Shown here: piece by piece, positions 39,111-47,705 of the stretch
How the letters are laid out: the number at the start of each line of letters is the position of its first letter
How positions within the stretch are numbered: the stretch's first letter is position 1
Source of the DNA: Staphylococcus nepalensis
GTDB lineage: Bacteria; Bacillota; Bacilli; Staphylococcales; Staphylococcaceae
Assembly (NCBI RefSeq): GCF_014635045.1
Contig: NZ_BMCF01000009.1
Span: forward strand, 1 to 64,000
Reading direction: 5' to 3'
DNA length: 64,000 nucleotides
Made by a program: the position numbers and the translations under genes
Notes under the pieces: model-generated
The model's input: only the letters and a program-made list of their open reading frames with translations
Told to the model about the DNA's origin: nothing
Databases searched by the model: none

Positions 39111-39166
39111 AAAAGCTATAAATGAGTGTATCGCATAGTAAATACATTTATTTATAGCTTTTATTT
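39111..39166 (+). terminator. terminator after small membrane protein
   Basis: AAAAGCTATAAATGAGTGTA and TACATTTATTTATAGCTTTT pair over about 18 positions, with TATTTCG following. Confidence 0.78.
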
Positions 39167-39193
39167 CGTTTTTAATTTTATTACAAATTTTTC

Positions 39194-39233
39194 TTTACAA
39201 CTGTGTGTATATTGTATATATTGTGTATATACA
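39194..39233 (+). promoter_or_regulatory. pmt operon promoter and candidate PmtR operator
   Basis: TTTACA (39194-39199) and TATATT (39217-39222) are 17 bases apart. Overlapping the -10 and start site (39206-39233) are repeats TGTATAT, TGTATATA and the palindromic TGTGTATATACA. Binding of PmtR here would give the autoregulation known for this GntR repressor in S. aureus. Confidence 0.65.
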
Positions 39234-39252
39234 GTTATGGGGGAGGACGTTA

Positions 39253-39633
39253 ATGAAAATACTTTTGAAAAATAGTAGTGAAAGACCGATTTATGAGCAA
39301 ATTAAACAACAAATAAAAGAAAATATTTTAAAAGGCTACGTTGTTCCTGGAGAACATTTACCATCCATGAGAGAGTTAGCATTAGATTTAAGTGTGAGTG
39401 TGATTACCACAAAACGTGCTTATGAAGATTTGGAAAAGGATGGTTTTGTTTTTACTATTAGAGGTAAAGGTACATTTGTAAAAGAACAAGATAGTTCAAT
39501 ATTAAAAGAAAAACAGTTTATAGTCATAGAGTCTTTAGCTAAATCGATGAGTAAAGAAGCTAAGACAATAGGGATGTCATTGTCTGAATTACAAGAGATC
39601 CTTACTTTAATCTATGAGGAGGACGAAGAATGA
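39253..39633 (+). CDS. pmtR: GntR/YtrA-type repressor of the pmt exporter
   Basis: A 126-aa regulator with an N-terminal GntR winged helix (RPIYEQIKQQIKENILKGYVVPGEHLPSMR) and a short helical C terminus, as in the YtrA subfamily linked to ABC transporters. The ATG at 39253 follows GGGGGAGG. Its stop overlaps the start of the ATPase gene by four bases. In S. aureus PmtR is released from DNA by phenol-soluble modulins; the same role is inferred here. Confidence 0.9.
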   Translation: MKILLKNSSERPIYEQIKQQIKENILKGYVVPGEHLPSMRELALDLSVSVITTKRAYEDLEKDGFVFTIRGKGTFVKEQDSSILKEKQFIVIESLAKSMSKEAKTIGMSLSELQEILTLIYEEDEE

Positions 39634-40517
39634 ATGTTATAGAATTGAAAAATGTTCATTATCAACATAAAGCATTTCAATTGAACGATATTACTTTTCG
39701 TGTACCTCAAGGTTTTGTAACGGGATTTATTGGTGCTAATGGCGCAGGAAAAACAACTATCATTAGGTTGATTATGGATTTAATTGAACCTCATGATGGT
39801 GATATATTCATTTTTAATCAAAAAATGAAAAATAATGCTGTAGCTATTAAAGATAAAATTGGTTTTGTTTATTCAGAATTATATCTTAATGATAAATGGA
39901 CAATTAAAAAAATTGAAAATTATATTGCTCCTTTTTATAGCCGTTGGGACCATGAGACCTTTAAGTATTACATTGAAAAGTTTGGTTTATCTTTTAATAA
40001 AAAAATTAAAACTTTTTCAACTGGTATGAAGATGAAATTATCTATAGCGATTGCGTTTAGCCATCAAGCTGAATTATTTATATTTGATGAGCCAACTTCT
40101 GGGTTAGACCCAATTATTAGAAATGAAGTTTTAGATATAATACAAAAAGAATTAATTGACGAAAGAAAAACCGTTTTTATATCCACACATATCATTTCAG
40201 ATTTAGAGAAAATCGCGGATTACTTAGTTTACATTAAAGATGGCCACATCGCTTTAGGTGATTTTTTAGATAATATTTTAAAGCAATTTCAAATTGTTAA
40301 AGGTGATCCTCAACAAATTGATGAAGAGTTAGTTCAACTCACACATTATTTTGAAAGAAATAAAACAGGATATACTGCTTTAACCACACAAGCCAATGTA
40401 TTTTATGAAATATTCGGGAATTCTGTTACAATTACTACTCCTACAATTGAAGATTTAATGGTTTATCTCGAAAAAGGGACCCGAAATAATGAGTACGATC
40501 GTTATGAAAACGAATAA
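39630..40517 (+). CDS. pmtA: PSM exporter ATPase PmtA
   Basis: ABC ATPase of 295 aa. Walker A is GANGAGKTT near residue 36, the signature is FSTGMKMKLSIAIA, and Walker B is LFIFDEPTSGLDP. With PmtB, PmtC and PmtD it forms the exporter of phenol-soluble modulins known in S. aureus and S. epidermidis. It overlaps pmtR, and pmtB begins 15 bases downstream. Confidence 0.9.
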   Translation: MNVIELKNVHYQHKAFQLNDITFRVPQGFVTGFIGANGAGKTTIIRLIMDLIEPHDGDIFIFNQKMKNNAVAIKDKIGFVYSELYLNDKWTIKKIENYIAPFYSRWDHETFKYYIEKFGLSFNKKIKTFSTGMKMKLSIAIAFSHQAELFIFDEPTSGLDPIIRNEVLDIIQKELIDERKTVFISTHIISDLEKIADYLVYIKDGHIALGDFLDNILKQFQIVKGDPQQIDEELVQLTHYFERNKTGYTALTTQANVFYEIFGNSVTITTPTIEDLMVYLEKGTRNNEYDRYENE

Positions 40518-40532
40518 TACGGGAGGTCTAAG

Positions 40533-41195
40533 ATGAAAAATTTACTTATTCGAAATCTTAAGTTGCGTAAATGGACAATTGCTATTTATACCGTTTTACT
40601 CGTTGCGTCTCCATTGCAGCTTGTGTTGGACTATCATACCAATTTAGCTAAAGTATTATACTCTACACTTGGAATGATTTTAGTAGCCATTTCAGTGTTA
40701 GATTCTGGTCATGTCTTTCGATTTAATAGTAAATTAGGACATAAACATGCATATCATTTTTTTGCCAGTTTGCCAGTTTCTAAACTGTCTTTACTTAATG
40801 CCAACTATCTCACAGTAATTATTTTCACTTTAATTGGTGCCGGTATTTTATCTTTATATGGTGCAACAAATAATGATTTTTCAAAGGATGCAATTAATAT
40901 TAATTTCACATTGCCTTTCTCATATATTGCAATTAATTTATTTGCAATCCCAATAGGGTTTAAGAAATACACTGAACAAAAGTCAGAATATATTTCTTTC
41001 ATTCCTTATATATTAGGTATGCTGATTTTTATTCCGTTTTTAATTGCGATAATGATTATTGGATATTCCTTATTATTCAATTATAATTTTGAGCATTTTA
41101 AGTATTTTAAAGATAGCTTTAACTATGGCTTTTTAGCTCTAAGCATTATATTTTTTGTGATAAATTATATAATTCAATATAGAAAATTAACTTAA
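40533..41195 (+). CDS. pmtB: PSM exporter permease PmtB
   Basis: A 220-aa integral membrane protein with about six hydrophobic helices and few other marks. It is identified as PmtB from its position between two ABC ATPases in the pmtR-ABCD order. GGAGG precedes the start. Sequence alone would only say ABC-2-like permease. Confidence 0.82.
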   Translation: MKNLLIRNLKLRKWTIAIYTVLLVASPLQLVLDYHTNLAKVLYSTLGMILVAISVLDSGHVFRFNSKLGHKHAYHFFASLPVSKLSLLNANYLTVIIFTLIGAGILSLYGATNNDFSKDAININFTLPFSYIAINLFAIPIGFKKYTEQKSEYISFIPYILGMLIFIPFLIAIMIIGYSLLFNYNFEHFKYFKDSFNYGFLALSIIFFVINYIIQYRKLT

Positions 41196-41213
41196 TTTTA
41201 AAGGAGGCGTACT

Positions 41214-42086
41214 ATGCAATTAAAAGAAATTACGAAAACGTATGGTAGCAATAATGTATTAGACCATATTGATTTTGACTTCGGTCATAGTCAAATTGTA
41301 GGTTTAATAGGAAAAAATGGTGTAGGTAAAACAACACTGATGAAGGTCATGAATGGCAATATTGTTAATTACAAAGGAGAGGTACAATTAAGTAATAAAG
41401 AAAATATAGGCTACTTAATTGAACATCCGAAATTATACGATAATAAGTCTGGCTTATATAATTTGAAACTGTTCGCTAATGTGTTAGGCAAAGGCTTCGA
41501 TAAAAAGTACGCTGACCAAATCATTGATGCTTTTGGAATGCGCAATTATATAAAAAAGAAAATAAAAAAATATTCAATGGGTATGAAACAAAAGTTAGCA
41601 ATTGCAGTTTCTTTGATGAATAAGCCTAAATATTTGATCTTAGATGAACCAACAAATGGTATGGATCCGGATGGTTCTATAGATGTTTTAACAACTATTC
41701 AATCACTCGTACAAGAACTAGATATGAAAATATTAATCTCTAGTCATAAACTTGAAGACATCGAATTAATTTGTGATAGAGCTGTATTCTTACGGGATGG
41801 TACCTTTGTACAAGATGTAGATATGAAAGAAGGCGCACCCACTGATTCTACAGTGCTACATCTTGAATTAGAAGATTTTGATGAAGGGTTAGCTTACTTA
41901 AATGAACATTTTGATGTTTTACAGTCACAAAAAGAGAGTGGAGAAATTATATTGAAAGCACAAAAAAATTATAGAAATATTCTCAAAGGACTGGCTAGTA
42001 AATCAATATTCCCTAAATATATTGAAACACGTAAAAGTTCTTTACGTGATACTTACTTTAATATAAATCAGAAAGGCGGCCAATAA
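41214..42086 (+). CDS. pmtC: PSM exporter ATPase PmtC
   Basis: The second ABC ATPase of the exporter (290 aa). Walker A is GKNGVGKTT, the signature is YSMGMKQKLAIAVS, and Walker B is YLILDEPTNGMDPDG. A C-terminal extension of about 80 residues follows the nucleotide-binding domain. AAAGGAGG lies before the start, and the stop overlaps pmtD by one base. Confidence 0.9.
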   Translation: MQLKEITKTYGSNNVLDHIDFDFGHSQIVGLIGKNGVGKTTLMKVMNGNIVNYKGEVQLSNKENIGYLIEHPKLYDNKSGLYNLKLFANVLGKGFDKKYADQIIDAFGMRNYIKKKIKKYSMGMKQKLAIAVSLMNKPKYLILDEPTNGMDPDGSIDVLTTIQSLVQELDMKILISSHKLEDIELICDRAVFLRDGTFVQDVDMKEGAPTDSTVLHLELEDFDEGLAYLNEHFDVLQSQKESGEIILKAQKNYRNILKGLASKSIFPKYIETRKSSLRDTYFNINQKGGQ

Positions 42087-42814
42087 TGAATAGCATTCAA
42101 CTTGTAAAATATGACTTGATTAGTATTTTTAAAAGTCCATTGACTTATTTAGCGTTACTATTGACTATTTTGCCAATGATTGGATTTACAATTCTATTTG
42201 TTCAACAATCTGACGAAATGAATGGAAATACATTACTTGCGATAGGTAGTTGGTTCTTTTCAATTATGGGCTTGCTTTTTGTAATTAAAACCATTACACG
42301 CGATATATCTCAAGGAACAATACAATTGTATATGAATAAGACATCGAGCCGTGTAGGTTATGTTATTGCAAAAGTAATTTCTATTATATTAATAGCAATA
42401 TTAATAACAGCGATACTTGTGATTTTCATTTTAATTGTTCAAGGTATTGTAGACGGTGAAAATGTTAAAACTGAAAAAATCTTTGAATTACTTTGGTTTT
42501 TCTTAATGTTTCATCTATTCTTTGGTTTATTATTATATTTATTTGCGCTAATCGTACCTAAAACAGCGCTTATCTTTACTTTGGGTATTTTCTTAGTATT
42601 AATTGTGCCGTTTGCGGAACCATTTTTACCAATGATTCCAAAAATTGGAGACAATATTCAAGATGCATTAAAATATATCCCATTTAGTTATTTAACATCG
42701 AAAACAACTACTGGGGATTATACGTTTTCTAATTGGCAATGGTTTATAACATCAGCTTCTATTGTTATTTTATTTATCATCAACTTGTTCTATGCATCTA
42801 AGAAAGATATTTAA
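42086..42814 (+). CDS. pmtD: PSM exporter permease PmtD
   Basis: A 242-aa ABC-2-type membrane protein with about six helices. It closes the operon. The start is within the pmtC stop (TAATG). The exporter moves modulins across the membrane and protects the producer, according to work in S. aureus. No psm gene is obvious beside the operon, though many psm genes are too short to recognise reliably. Confidence 0.88.
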   Translation: MNSIQLVKYDLISIFKSPLTYLALLLTILPMIGFTILFVQQSDEMNGNTLLAIGSWFFSIMGLLFVIKTITRDISQGTIQLYMNKTSSRVGYVIAKVISIILIAILITAILVIFILIVQGIVDGENVKTEKIFELLWFFLMFHLFFGLLLYLFALIVPKTALIFTLGIFLVLIVPFAEPFLPMIPKIGDNIQDALKYIPFSYLTSKTTTGDYTFSNWQWFITSASIVILFIINLFYASKKDI

Positions 42815-42843
42815 TATAAATAACCGAAATTAAAATTTTTTTA

Positions 42844-42889
42844 AAAGACGTATGAATTGCGGTTATATTAGCGCAATCCATACGTCTTT
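42844..42889. terminator. bidirectional terminator after pmtD
   Basis: AAAGACGTATG...ATTGCG and CGCAAT...CATACGTCTTT pair around an AT-rich loop, lying between convergent genes. Confidence 0.85.
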
Positions 42890-42891
42890 AG

Positions 42892-43452
42892 TTATTTAGT
42901 AATCAATTTATCTAAAATTGAGTCGTAGACATATTTCCACATTTGTGAATCTGTTTTGTAACGATTGGAGATAATTGCATGTGTTTCTGCAGCTTTATCG
43001 TCAAACGTTGGGTCATCTTTTGCAGGTAGCTTTGAGCGTGTTTCATCAACAAAGTTCTGTGCGTGTCTAGAACGAGGTCCCCAAACAGTTTGTTGTTCAA
43101 ATTCATCGTTAAGAAAAACAAAAATTGGAATGGATCTAGCTGTACCGTTCGTTAAGTATTGATCTATTAAATCTGTGTTTTCATCACGGTGAAATACTCT
43201 CACTTCAAAATGAAGTGCTTCACTTATATGTTTCAAAATAGGAAGATTCATCATGGCATCTCCACACCAATCTTCCGTGATAACAAGCACCTTGCTATAA
43301 GGTAGTGATTTAATTTTTTCAAGACGTTCATCATCTTGAGGAATTGAGAATGAATTATAAATAGATAGTACATTTTCTTGGTTTTCAGTCATATCCTCAA
43401 TGTATTGATCAAGCGGTTGACTGTTTTTGAAATAAGTTTCTAAACTTGTCAT
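42892..43452 (-). CDS. thioredoxin-like family protein
   Basis: A 186-aa cytoplasmic protein of thioredoxin fold. The active-site loop reads ITEDWCGDAMMNLP: only one cysteine stands where thioredoxin has CxxC, so it cannot act as a normal dithiol reductase. The cis-proline region is SIPIFVFLND. Similar proteins with WCGD are common in Bacilli; the function is not established. A good GGGGG site precedes the ATG. The gene is monocistronic. Confidence 0.82.
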   Translation of the reverse strand: MTSLETYFKNSQPLDQYIEDMTENQENVLSIYNSFSIPQDDERLEKIKSLPYSKVLVITEDWCGDAMMNLPILKHISEALHFEVRVFHRDENTDLIDQYLTNGTARSIPIFVFLNDEFEQQTVWGPRSRHAQNFVDETRSKLPAKDDPTFDDKAAETHAIISNRYKTDSQMWKYVYDSILDKLITK

Positions 43453-43615
43453 TGTTTTTCCCCCTTTAATTTATTAGGTATTATTATAGCAACAATTGTT
43501 AGTGAAAGAAAATTTTTAATACTCAGAAAAATGATAAGTTTCATCATATGTTTTAAATGAAAATACTATCTGAGTATGCTATATTGTTTACGTATAATGG
43601 AGTGTGTAAGCTACT

Positions 43616-44137
43616 TTGAAACGACATAAAACTTTGGTATTTATTATTTTTTTATTAATGGCCGCAATGGTTTGGATGCTAATTAATTATTTAAAAAATG
43701 AACAAACTACAAATTTATCATGTTTAACGATTAATCAAAATAAGGTTAATTCTCAGATTGATATTCGTAATTATATTAAAAATGATGATGTGATGTTAAA
43801 AAAATATCAAATTTATTATACAAAATCACAGCCAGACTTGATTTATAAAGTTGATAAAAGTAATGATACGGTTAAATCAATGACTTTAATAAGTGATCAG
43901 AGCATCAATACGAATTTCAACACCTCAATTAACAATCGTATACAAAATGTAAAAAACTATCTGGGTAAAAATTTTATTGAGAAAAAATTGCGTAATGGAT
44001 TTAAGGCTACTATTTATGTGGATAAAGATAATCAAATAAAATTATCTCTCATTCATAAAGATAATAAAATAAAAAAATTGAAATCAATAAGAAGTAACTT
44101 TAAAAATGACATTCCATTTAGGTATGTTATTTTTTGA
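43616..44137 (+). CDS. hypothetical protein with N-terminal membrane anchor
   Basis: A 173-aa protein with one N-terminal hydrophobic segment (LVFIIFLLMAAMVWMLINYL) followed by a Lys/Asn/Ile-rich extracytoplasmic part with one cysteine (LSCLTINQN). It may be a membrane-anchored or secreted protein. The TTG start has only GGAGTG at long spacing, so the start is uncertain. An inverted repeat ATACTCAG/CTGAGTAT (43519-43577) lies in its upstream region. I do not recognise the family. It has the same direction as the DUF1700/DUF4097 pair. Confidence 0.65.
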   Translation: MKRHKTLVFIIFLLMAAMVWMLINYLKNEQTTNLSCLTINQNKVNSQIDIRNYIKNDDVMLKKYQIYYTKSQPDLIYKVDKSNDTVKSMTLISDQSINTNFNTSINNRIQNVKNYLGKNFIEKKLRNGFKATIYVDKDNQIKLSLIHKDNKIKKLKSIRSNFKNDIPFRYVIF

Positions 44138-44187
44138 ATTGCAATAGAATTTGGTTCAATTTTACGAATTGAATGGTGGTAGATAAC

Positions 44188-44748
44188 TTGGATAAAATCA
44201 CTTTTTTAAATGCTCTAGAACAAGAATTACATAATCTACCTCGTAATGAGCGAGACAAGATCATGTATGAGTATGAACAATATTTTTTTGAACAAGAAAG
44301 TGACGGTAAAAATGAGTATCAAATTATTGGCGCGTTAGAATCCCCAAAGCAAATCGGTAAAGAGATTATGGTAAAAAATGCAATCGTTTCTGCAGAATAT
44401 AGACCAAATGCTAAAAATATTGTCAAAGCTATTATGGCATCCCTTGGTATGGGGATTCTTTCGTTAGTTATTATTTTGTTACCAATGGTGGTATTGGCTG
44501 TATTTATGTTTGGTTTATTGCTTGTGGCTTTTTTCTTAACAATCAGCCCCATATTATTAATTATTCACGGATTACTAAATCATATGATGAGCCTTGCAAT
44601 TAGTAATTATTTTTTTGCTTTTTCTTTTACAGGATTAGGTATCGTGTTGTTTGTGATTATTGCTAAGTTGAGCCAGCTTGTTTATCGCTTGATTTTAAAA
44701 TACCTAAGATGGAATATCCGAACAATTAAAGGAAGTGCAGATCTATGA
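44188..44748 (+). CDS. DUF1700 (HAAS-type) membrane protein
   Basis: About 186 aa. The N terminus (DKITFLNALEQELHNLPRNERDKIMYEYEQYF) is the helical HAAS/DUF1700 domain. The C-terminal half has three or four membrane helices. Such proteins usually precede a DUF4097 protein, as here, and are often under a PadR regulator, though none is next to this pair. The TTG at 44188 follows GGTGG at 8 bases; an ATG at 44173 is possible but lacks a ribosome site. Confidence 0.82.
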   Translation: MDKITFLNALEQELHNLPRNERDKIMYEYEQYFFEQESDGKNEYQIIGALESPKQIGKEIMVKNAIVSAEYRPNAKNIVKAIMASLGMGILSLVIILLPMVVLAVFMFGLLLVAFFLTISPILLIIHGLLNHMMSLAISNYFFAFSFTGLGIVLFVIIAKLSQLVYRLILKYLRWNIRTIKGSADL

Positions 44749-45596
44749 AGCGATTATTTATAGGCGGACTAGGGCTGTTTATCATTTGTTTCCTAATAGG
44801 AAGTATTGCCTGGTTCGGTTTTGAAAAGCAAAATGAAAAATTGAACACTGTTAATAAGGTGTTGAATACGAATGATATTAAAAATTTAGATGTATTGACT
44901 GAAAATTGTAAAGTCTTAATTAAATCAGGTGGCCAAACTTCGATAAAATATAAAGGTAAAAGAAATATTGACATAAAAGAAGTGGATAATACTTTAAAGG
45001 TAAAAGAAACTAAGGAGTTAGAAAACCACTACGGTTTAAATTTCAACCCCTTTAGACAGTTTGACGATCATTTAATAATCACCTTACCTAAAGAAAAATT
45101 AAATAAACTTAAGTTGTCAAGTAGTTATAATTCTATTAACATTAAGAATTTAAATATAAAATCAGCTGAAATATCTAAAAATAATAAAAATGGTGGTAAA
45201 GTAAATATAGACAAAACTAAATTTGAAAAATTATTATATAAAGGTGTAAACTCACAAATAAAGCTCGATGACAGTGAAGTTATAAATGCTGATATTAAAA
45301 CTGAAAATGCAAGAATATTAAGTGAAAACTCGTTAATTCAGAAATCTGTACTGTTAGCCAATCACAGTAATATATATTTATCAGATATAGATGTTAATTC
45401 AAATTTTAAAGCATCTACGAAAAAGGGTGATATTAATATTAGTTATAAACAAGCACCTAATAATATATTATTAAAATTATACCCTGTTCATGGTACAACA
45501 AATATCAATAATAGTCGTTTTGTGAACGATAGAGTAGGAAACGGAGACAATATTCTAGAGTTATATACAAATGACGGAGATATTAATATCGATTAA
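44745..45596 (+). CDS. DUF4097 beta-helix-like membrane-anchored protein
   Basis: A 283-aa protein with an N-terminal signal/anchor (LFIGGLGLFIICFLIGSIAWF) and an extracytoplasmic part made of short beta repeats rich in Asn, Ile and Lys (INIKNLNIKSAEIS, NADIKTENARIL). This is the pattern of the DUF4097 "putative adhesin" family. Its start overlaps the DUF1700 stop by four bases, so the two act together. A cell-envelope role is likely, but no function is established. Confidence 0.8.
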   Translation: MKRLFIGGLGLFIICFLIGSIAWFGFEKQNEKLNTVNKVLNTNDIKNLDVLTENCKVLIKSGGQTSIKYKGKRNIDIKEVDNTLKVKETKELENHYGLNFNPFRQFDDHLIITLPKEKLNKLKLSSSYNSINIKNLNIKSAEISKNNKNGGKVNIDKTKFEKLLYKGVNSQIKLDDSEVINADIKTENARILSENSLIQKSVLLANHSNIYLSDIDVNSNFKASTKKGDINISYKQAPNNILLKLYPVHGTTNINNSRFVNDRVGNGDNILELYTNDGDINID

Positions 45597-45625
45597 TAAT
45601 TTAAAGAGGCTTAGGGATTGAAATG

Positions 45626-45678
45626 CTCCCTCTAAAGTAGACACTAAAAAAGTGAAAACTTTAGAGGGAGATATTTTT
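45626..45678. terminator. bidirectional terminator
   Basis: CTCCCTCTAAAGT and ACTTTAGAGGGAG form a 13-pair stem, with ATATTTTTAT on the plus strand. It separates the convergent DUF4097 and C45 genes. Confidence 0.8.
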
Positions 45679-45689
45679 ATATGGAATAC

Positions 45690-46730
45690 TTAGTAAGTTG
45701 CAAATGTTAAATCGGTGTCTAGGTGACCTGCAATAGTGTAGGTAGACAACGTATCGCCTTTAAGCCATTTTGCAAAATCTATTTTCGTAGGAAAGCTATT
45801 TTGACCTATTCCAATCTGTGCAGTTAAAGATTGTGGTTCATACATACTTGTATGTATAGTGCCAGACCAGCTTCTGAACAATTTACTGTATATTTGGTAC
45901 TGTGGATCATTAAATAGTTGAAAAGCGTCTGCTTTATTTAAGTTTGTTGGTTTATGATTGACCAGTCGTTTTAAACGTTCTTCGGATTCTTTTGTGTAAT
46001 TTCTATTTTCATGCGTTAAAAGTTTGAAATGGTTCGTGCAAGTAGAATCATAGCGCACATCAATTGAACGCGGTGTAACTTCTACAATAGCAGACGCGAG
46101 TTGCTTATCCATGACAATATAACTAAAAGAACTTCTATGTGGTATTTCCTTTAAAAGTTGAATTGCCTCTGACACATTTTTACAATACTGTAAAATGAGT
46201 CTGCCTATCATATAACAAACAAAGCCATCGCCAGGATGTTTACGATGCATAAAGTTGTAACCCATAGCTAGACCGGCCTCGTTCATACCATCCATTCTCC
46301 CAGTTATACGAGATGTTGGGCCAATCTGCGCTAGCCCGCCATCATTTGGTTGAAATAGTAAATAACGACCGTCATATGTAGCAGGGTGATAATCGTAATT
46401 GCGTACCATATAATCTTCACCTAAGAATACAGTACAGCCGCTATTTTTTAACGGGGTAAAACGATAATGTCCAAAATTAAGTATCATTTGGTTAGTAGGA
46501 AGATTTAAAACTTCTTGCATCCCTTTTATCTCTTCCCAAATTTGAGGTGCATAAGTTTGAAAAACATCGTAAGTCTCTTTGATATGGATATCAAAACGAG
46601 GCATACGTTTTTTCCATTCGCTTTCTCTATTTTTAAGCATGGGCGTTTGTTGCATCCATTCGGCGGTTTTTACGCCTAAATCAAAGTGGGACCCACGATG
46701 TGTTAAAATATCTGATTGTATATTTTGCAT
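45690..46730 (-). CDS. C45-family acyltransferase/peptidase (NTN hydrolase)
   Basis: A 346-aa member of the C45 family, related to acyl-CoA:6-aminopenicillanate acyltransferase. The likely catalytic cysteine is Cys99 (LKNSGCTVFLGEDYMVRNYDY), which would be exposed by self-cleavage. RGSHFDLGV near the start is another family mark. Staphylococcal homologues have no known substrate; N-acyl amide or bile-salt-like chemistry is conceivable. The gene is monocistronic. Confidence 0.82.
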   Translation of the reverse strand: MQNIQSDILTHRGSHFDLGVKTAEWMQQTPMLKNRESEWKKRMPRFDIHIKETYDVFQTYAPQIWEEIKGMQEVLNLPTNQMILNFGHYRFTPLKNSGCTVFLGEDYMVRNYDYHPATYDGRYLLFQPNDGGLAQIGPTSRITGRMDGMNEAGLAMGYNFMHRKHPGDGFVCYMIGRLILQYCKNVSEAIQLLKEIPHRSSFSYIVMDKQLASAIVEVTPRSIDVRYDSTCTNHFKLLTHENRNYTKESEERLKRLVNHKPTNLNKADAFQLFNDPQYQIYSKLFRSWSGTIHTSMYEPQSLTAQIGIGQNSFPTKIDFAKWLKGDTLSTYTIAGHLDTDLTFATY

Positions 46731-46794
46731 TTCTAAACTCCTATATTAAAGTGTAATCTTACAAAAATGTCACTTCATTGTAATCTCACGTTAA

Positions 46795-46823
46795 TTGTAT
46801 TATGTTACTTCGACAGTTATGAT
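46795..46823 (+). promoter_or_regulatory. sigma-A promoter upstream of a tiny ORF
   Basis: TTGTAT (46795-46800) and TATGAT (46818-46823) are 17 bases apart. Direct repeats TGTAATCTTAC and TGTAATCTCAC lie just upstream (46752-46790) and could be activator or repressor sites. Confidence 0.55.
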
Positions 46824-46875
46824 AAGGATAACTTTTAAAACTAAATTTGTATGTTAGTTGAATGAGGTGATGAGT

Positions 46876-46932
46876 ATGTTAAATTATTATGGAAAATTAA
46901 GAGATGCTATATCAACTTGGTGGGGTAATTAA
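46876..46932 (+). CDS. candidate 18-residue peptide gene
   Basis: GAGGTGAT stands 4 to 5 bases before an ATG that opens an 18-codon frame, MLNYYGKLRDAISTWWGN, then TAA. A good promoter lies 50 bases upstream. The peptide could form an amphipathic helix rich in aromatic residues, in the size range of alpha-type phenol-soluble modulins, but it has no close similarity that I recognise. It might equally be a short leader or chance. Confidence 0.4.
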   Translation: MLNYYGKLRDAISTWWGN

Positions 46933-47169
46933 CATCTACAATTATTTTATAGTAGTATAATGTCAACTTCAAATAGTAGTGAGTATATTCGTGTCGATTG
47001 TTTTAACAGATTTAGATTTAATAATAATTTATTTTATGTCTTGAATATGGAATATTACATTAAAAATATTTAGAATAGTATATTTGGAAATGGGTATATA
47101 TTTATTGATGTAGTTAAATGTGCTATCATAAATATTAGACATGTTAATAAATTATTGAGGTGAAACAGA

Positions 47170-47340
47170 ATGTGGAATTTTATTAAAGGTTTATTTAAAT
47201 TTGTATTTGGTACAATCCTTACTGTATCATTAGCAGCAGGCATCGGTGCTGTAGTATTTGCTTATATTTTCAAAAAAGATTTTGAAGATATCGAAAGTAA
47301 AACAAAAGAAATTGTTTCAGATATTGAATCAAATAATTAA
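47170..47340 (+). CDS. small membrane protein with C-terminal charged helix
   Basis: A 56-aa protein. It starts MWNFIKGLFKFVFGTILT, continues through one membrane helix (VSLAAGIGAVVFAYIF), and ends in a charged helix (KKDFEDIESKTKEIVSDIE). TGAGGTG lies 7 bases before the ATG, and a strong terminator follows 8 bases after the stop, so the gene is very likely real. No function is known to me. Confidence 0.8.
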   Translation: MWNFIKGLFKFVFGTILTVSLAAGIGAVVFAYIFKKDFEDIESKTKEIVSDIESNN

Positions 47341-47347
47341 TTTACTA

Positions 47348-47377
47348 ATAGAACACCCTAGAGTGTTCTATTTTTTT
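47348..47377 (+). terminator. terminator after small membrane protein
   Basis: ATAGAACAC-CCTAGA-GTGTTCTAT with seven T residues. The following stretch to 47705 holds no gene that I can support. Confidence 0.9.
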
Positions 47378-47705
47378 GTCTGAAATACTGATAAACAATC
47401 AAGGCTATGTATGATACAAATGTTAGATGACTGGTATTAAATGTCACTGCATAAATCTTTTAATCTTTAAAAAGGTTACTGCTTATGAAGGCCGACAGTT
47501 ATTATGCAAACGCTCTAGTTCTTGTATGATTTTTCCTAAACTTCTTTACTTAAGGAAGAAAAAATTAAAAAGACAACATAGTTTCCTTTCTGACTTCCAT
47601 ATACAGTATGAATGTCTACATATTCAAAACGTTCAACGAAATTGTTAATGCTTATCTGATTGAAGGAATTAAGCAATTTATAGGTTCAATCTATGTGAAG
47701 TAAGG

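Noticed and set aside
47427-47648. 73-codon plus-strand frame
   Set aside because: No ribosome site, unusual composition for this genome and no recognisable motif.
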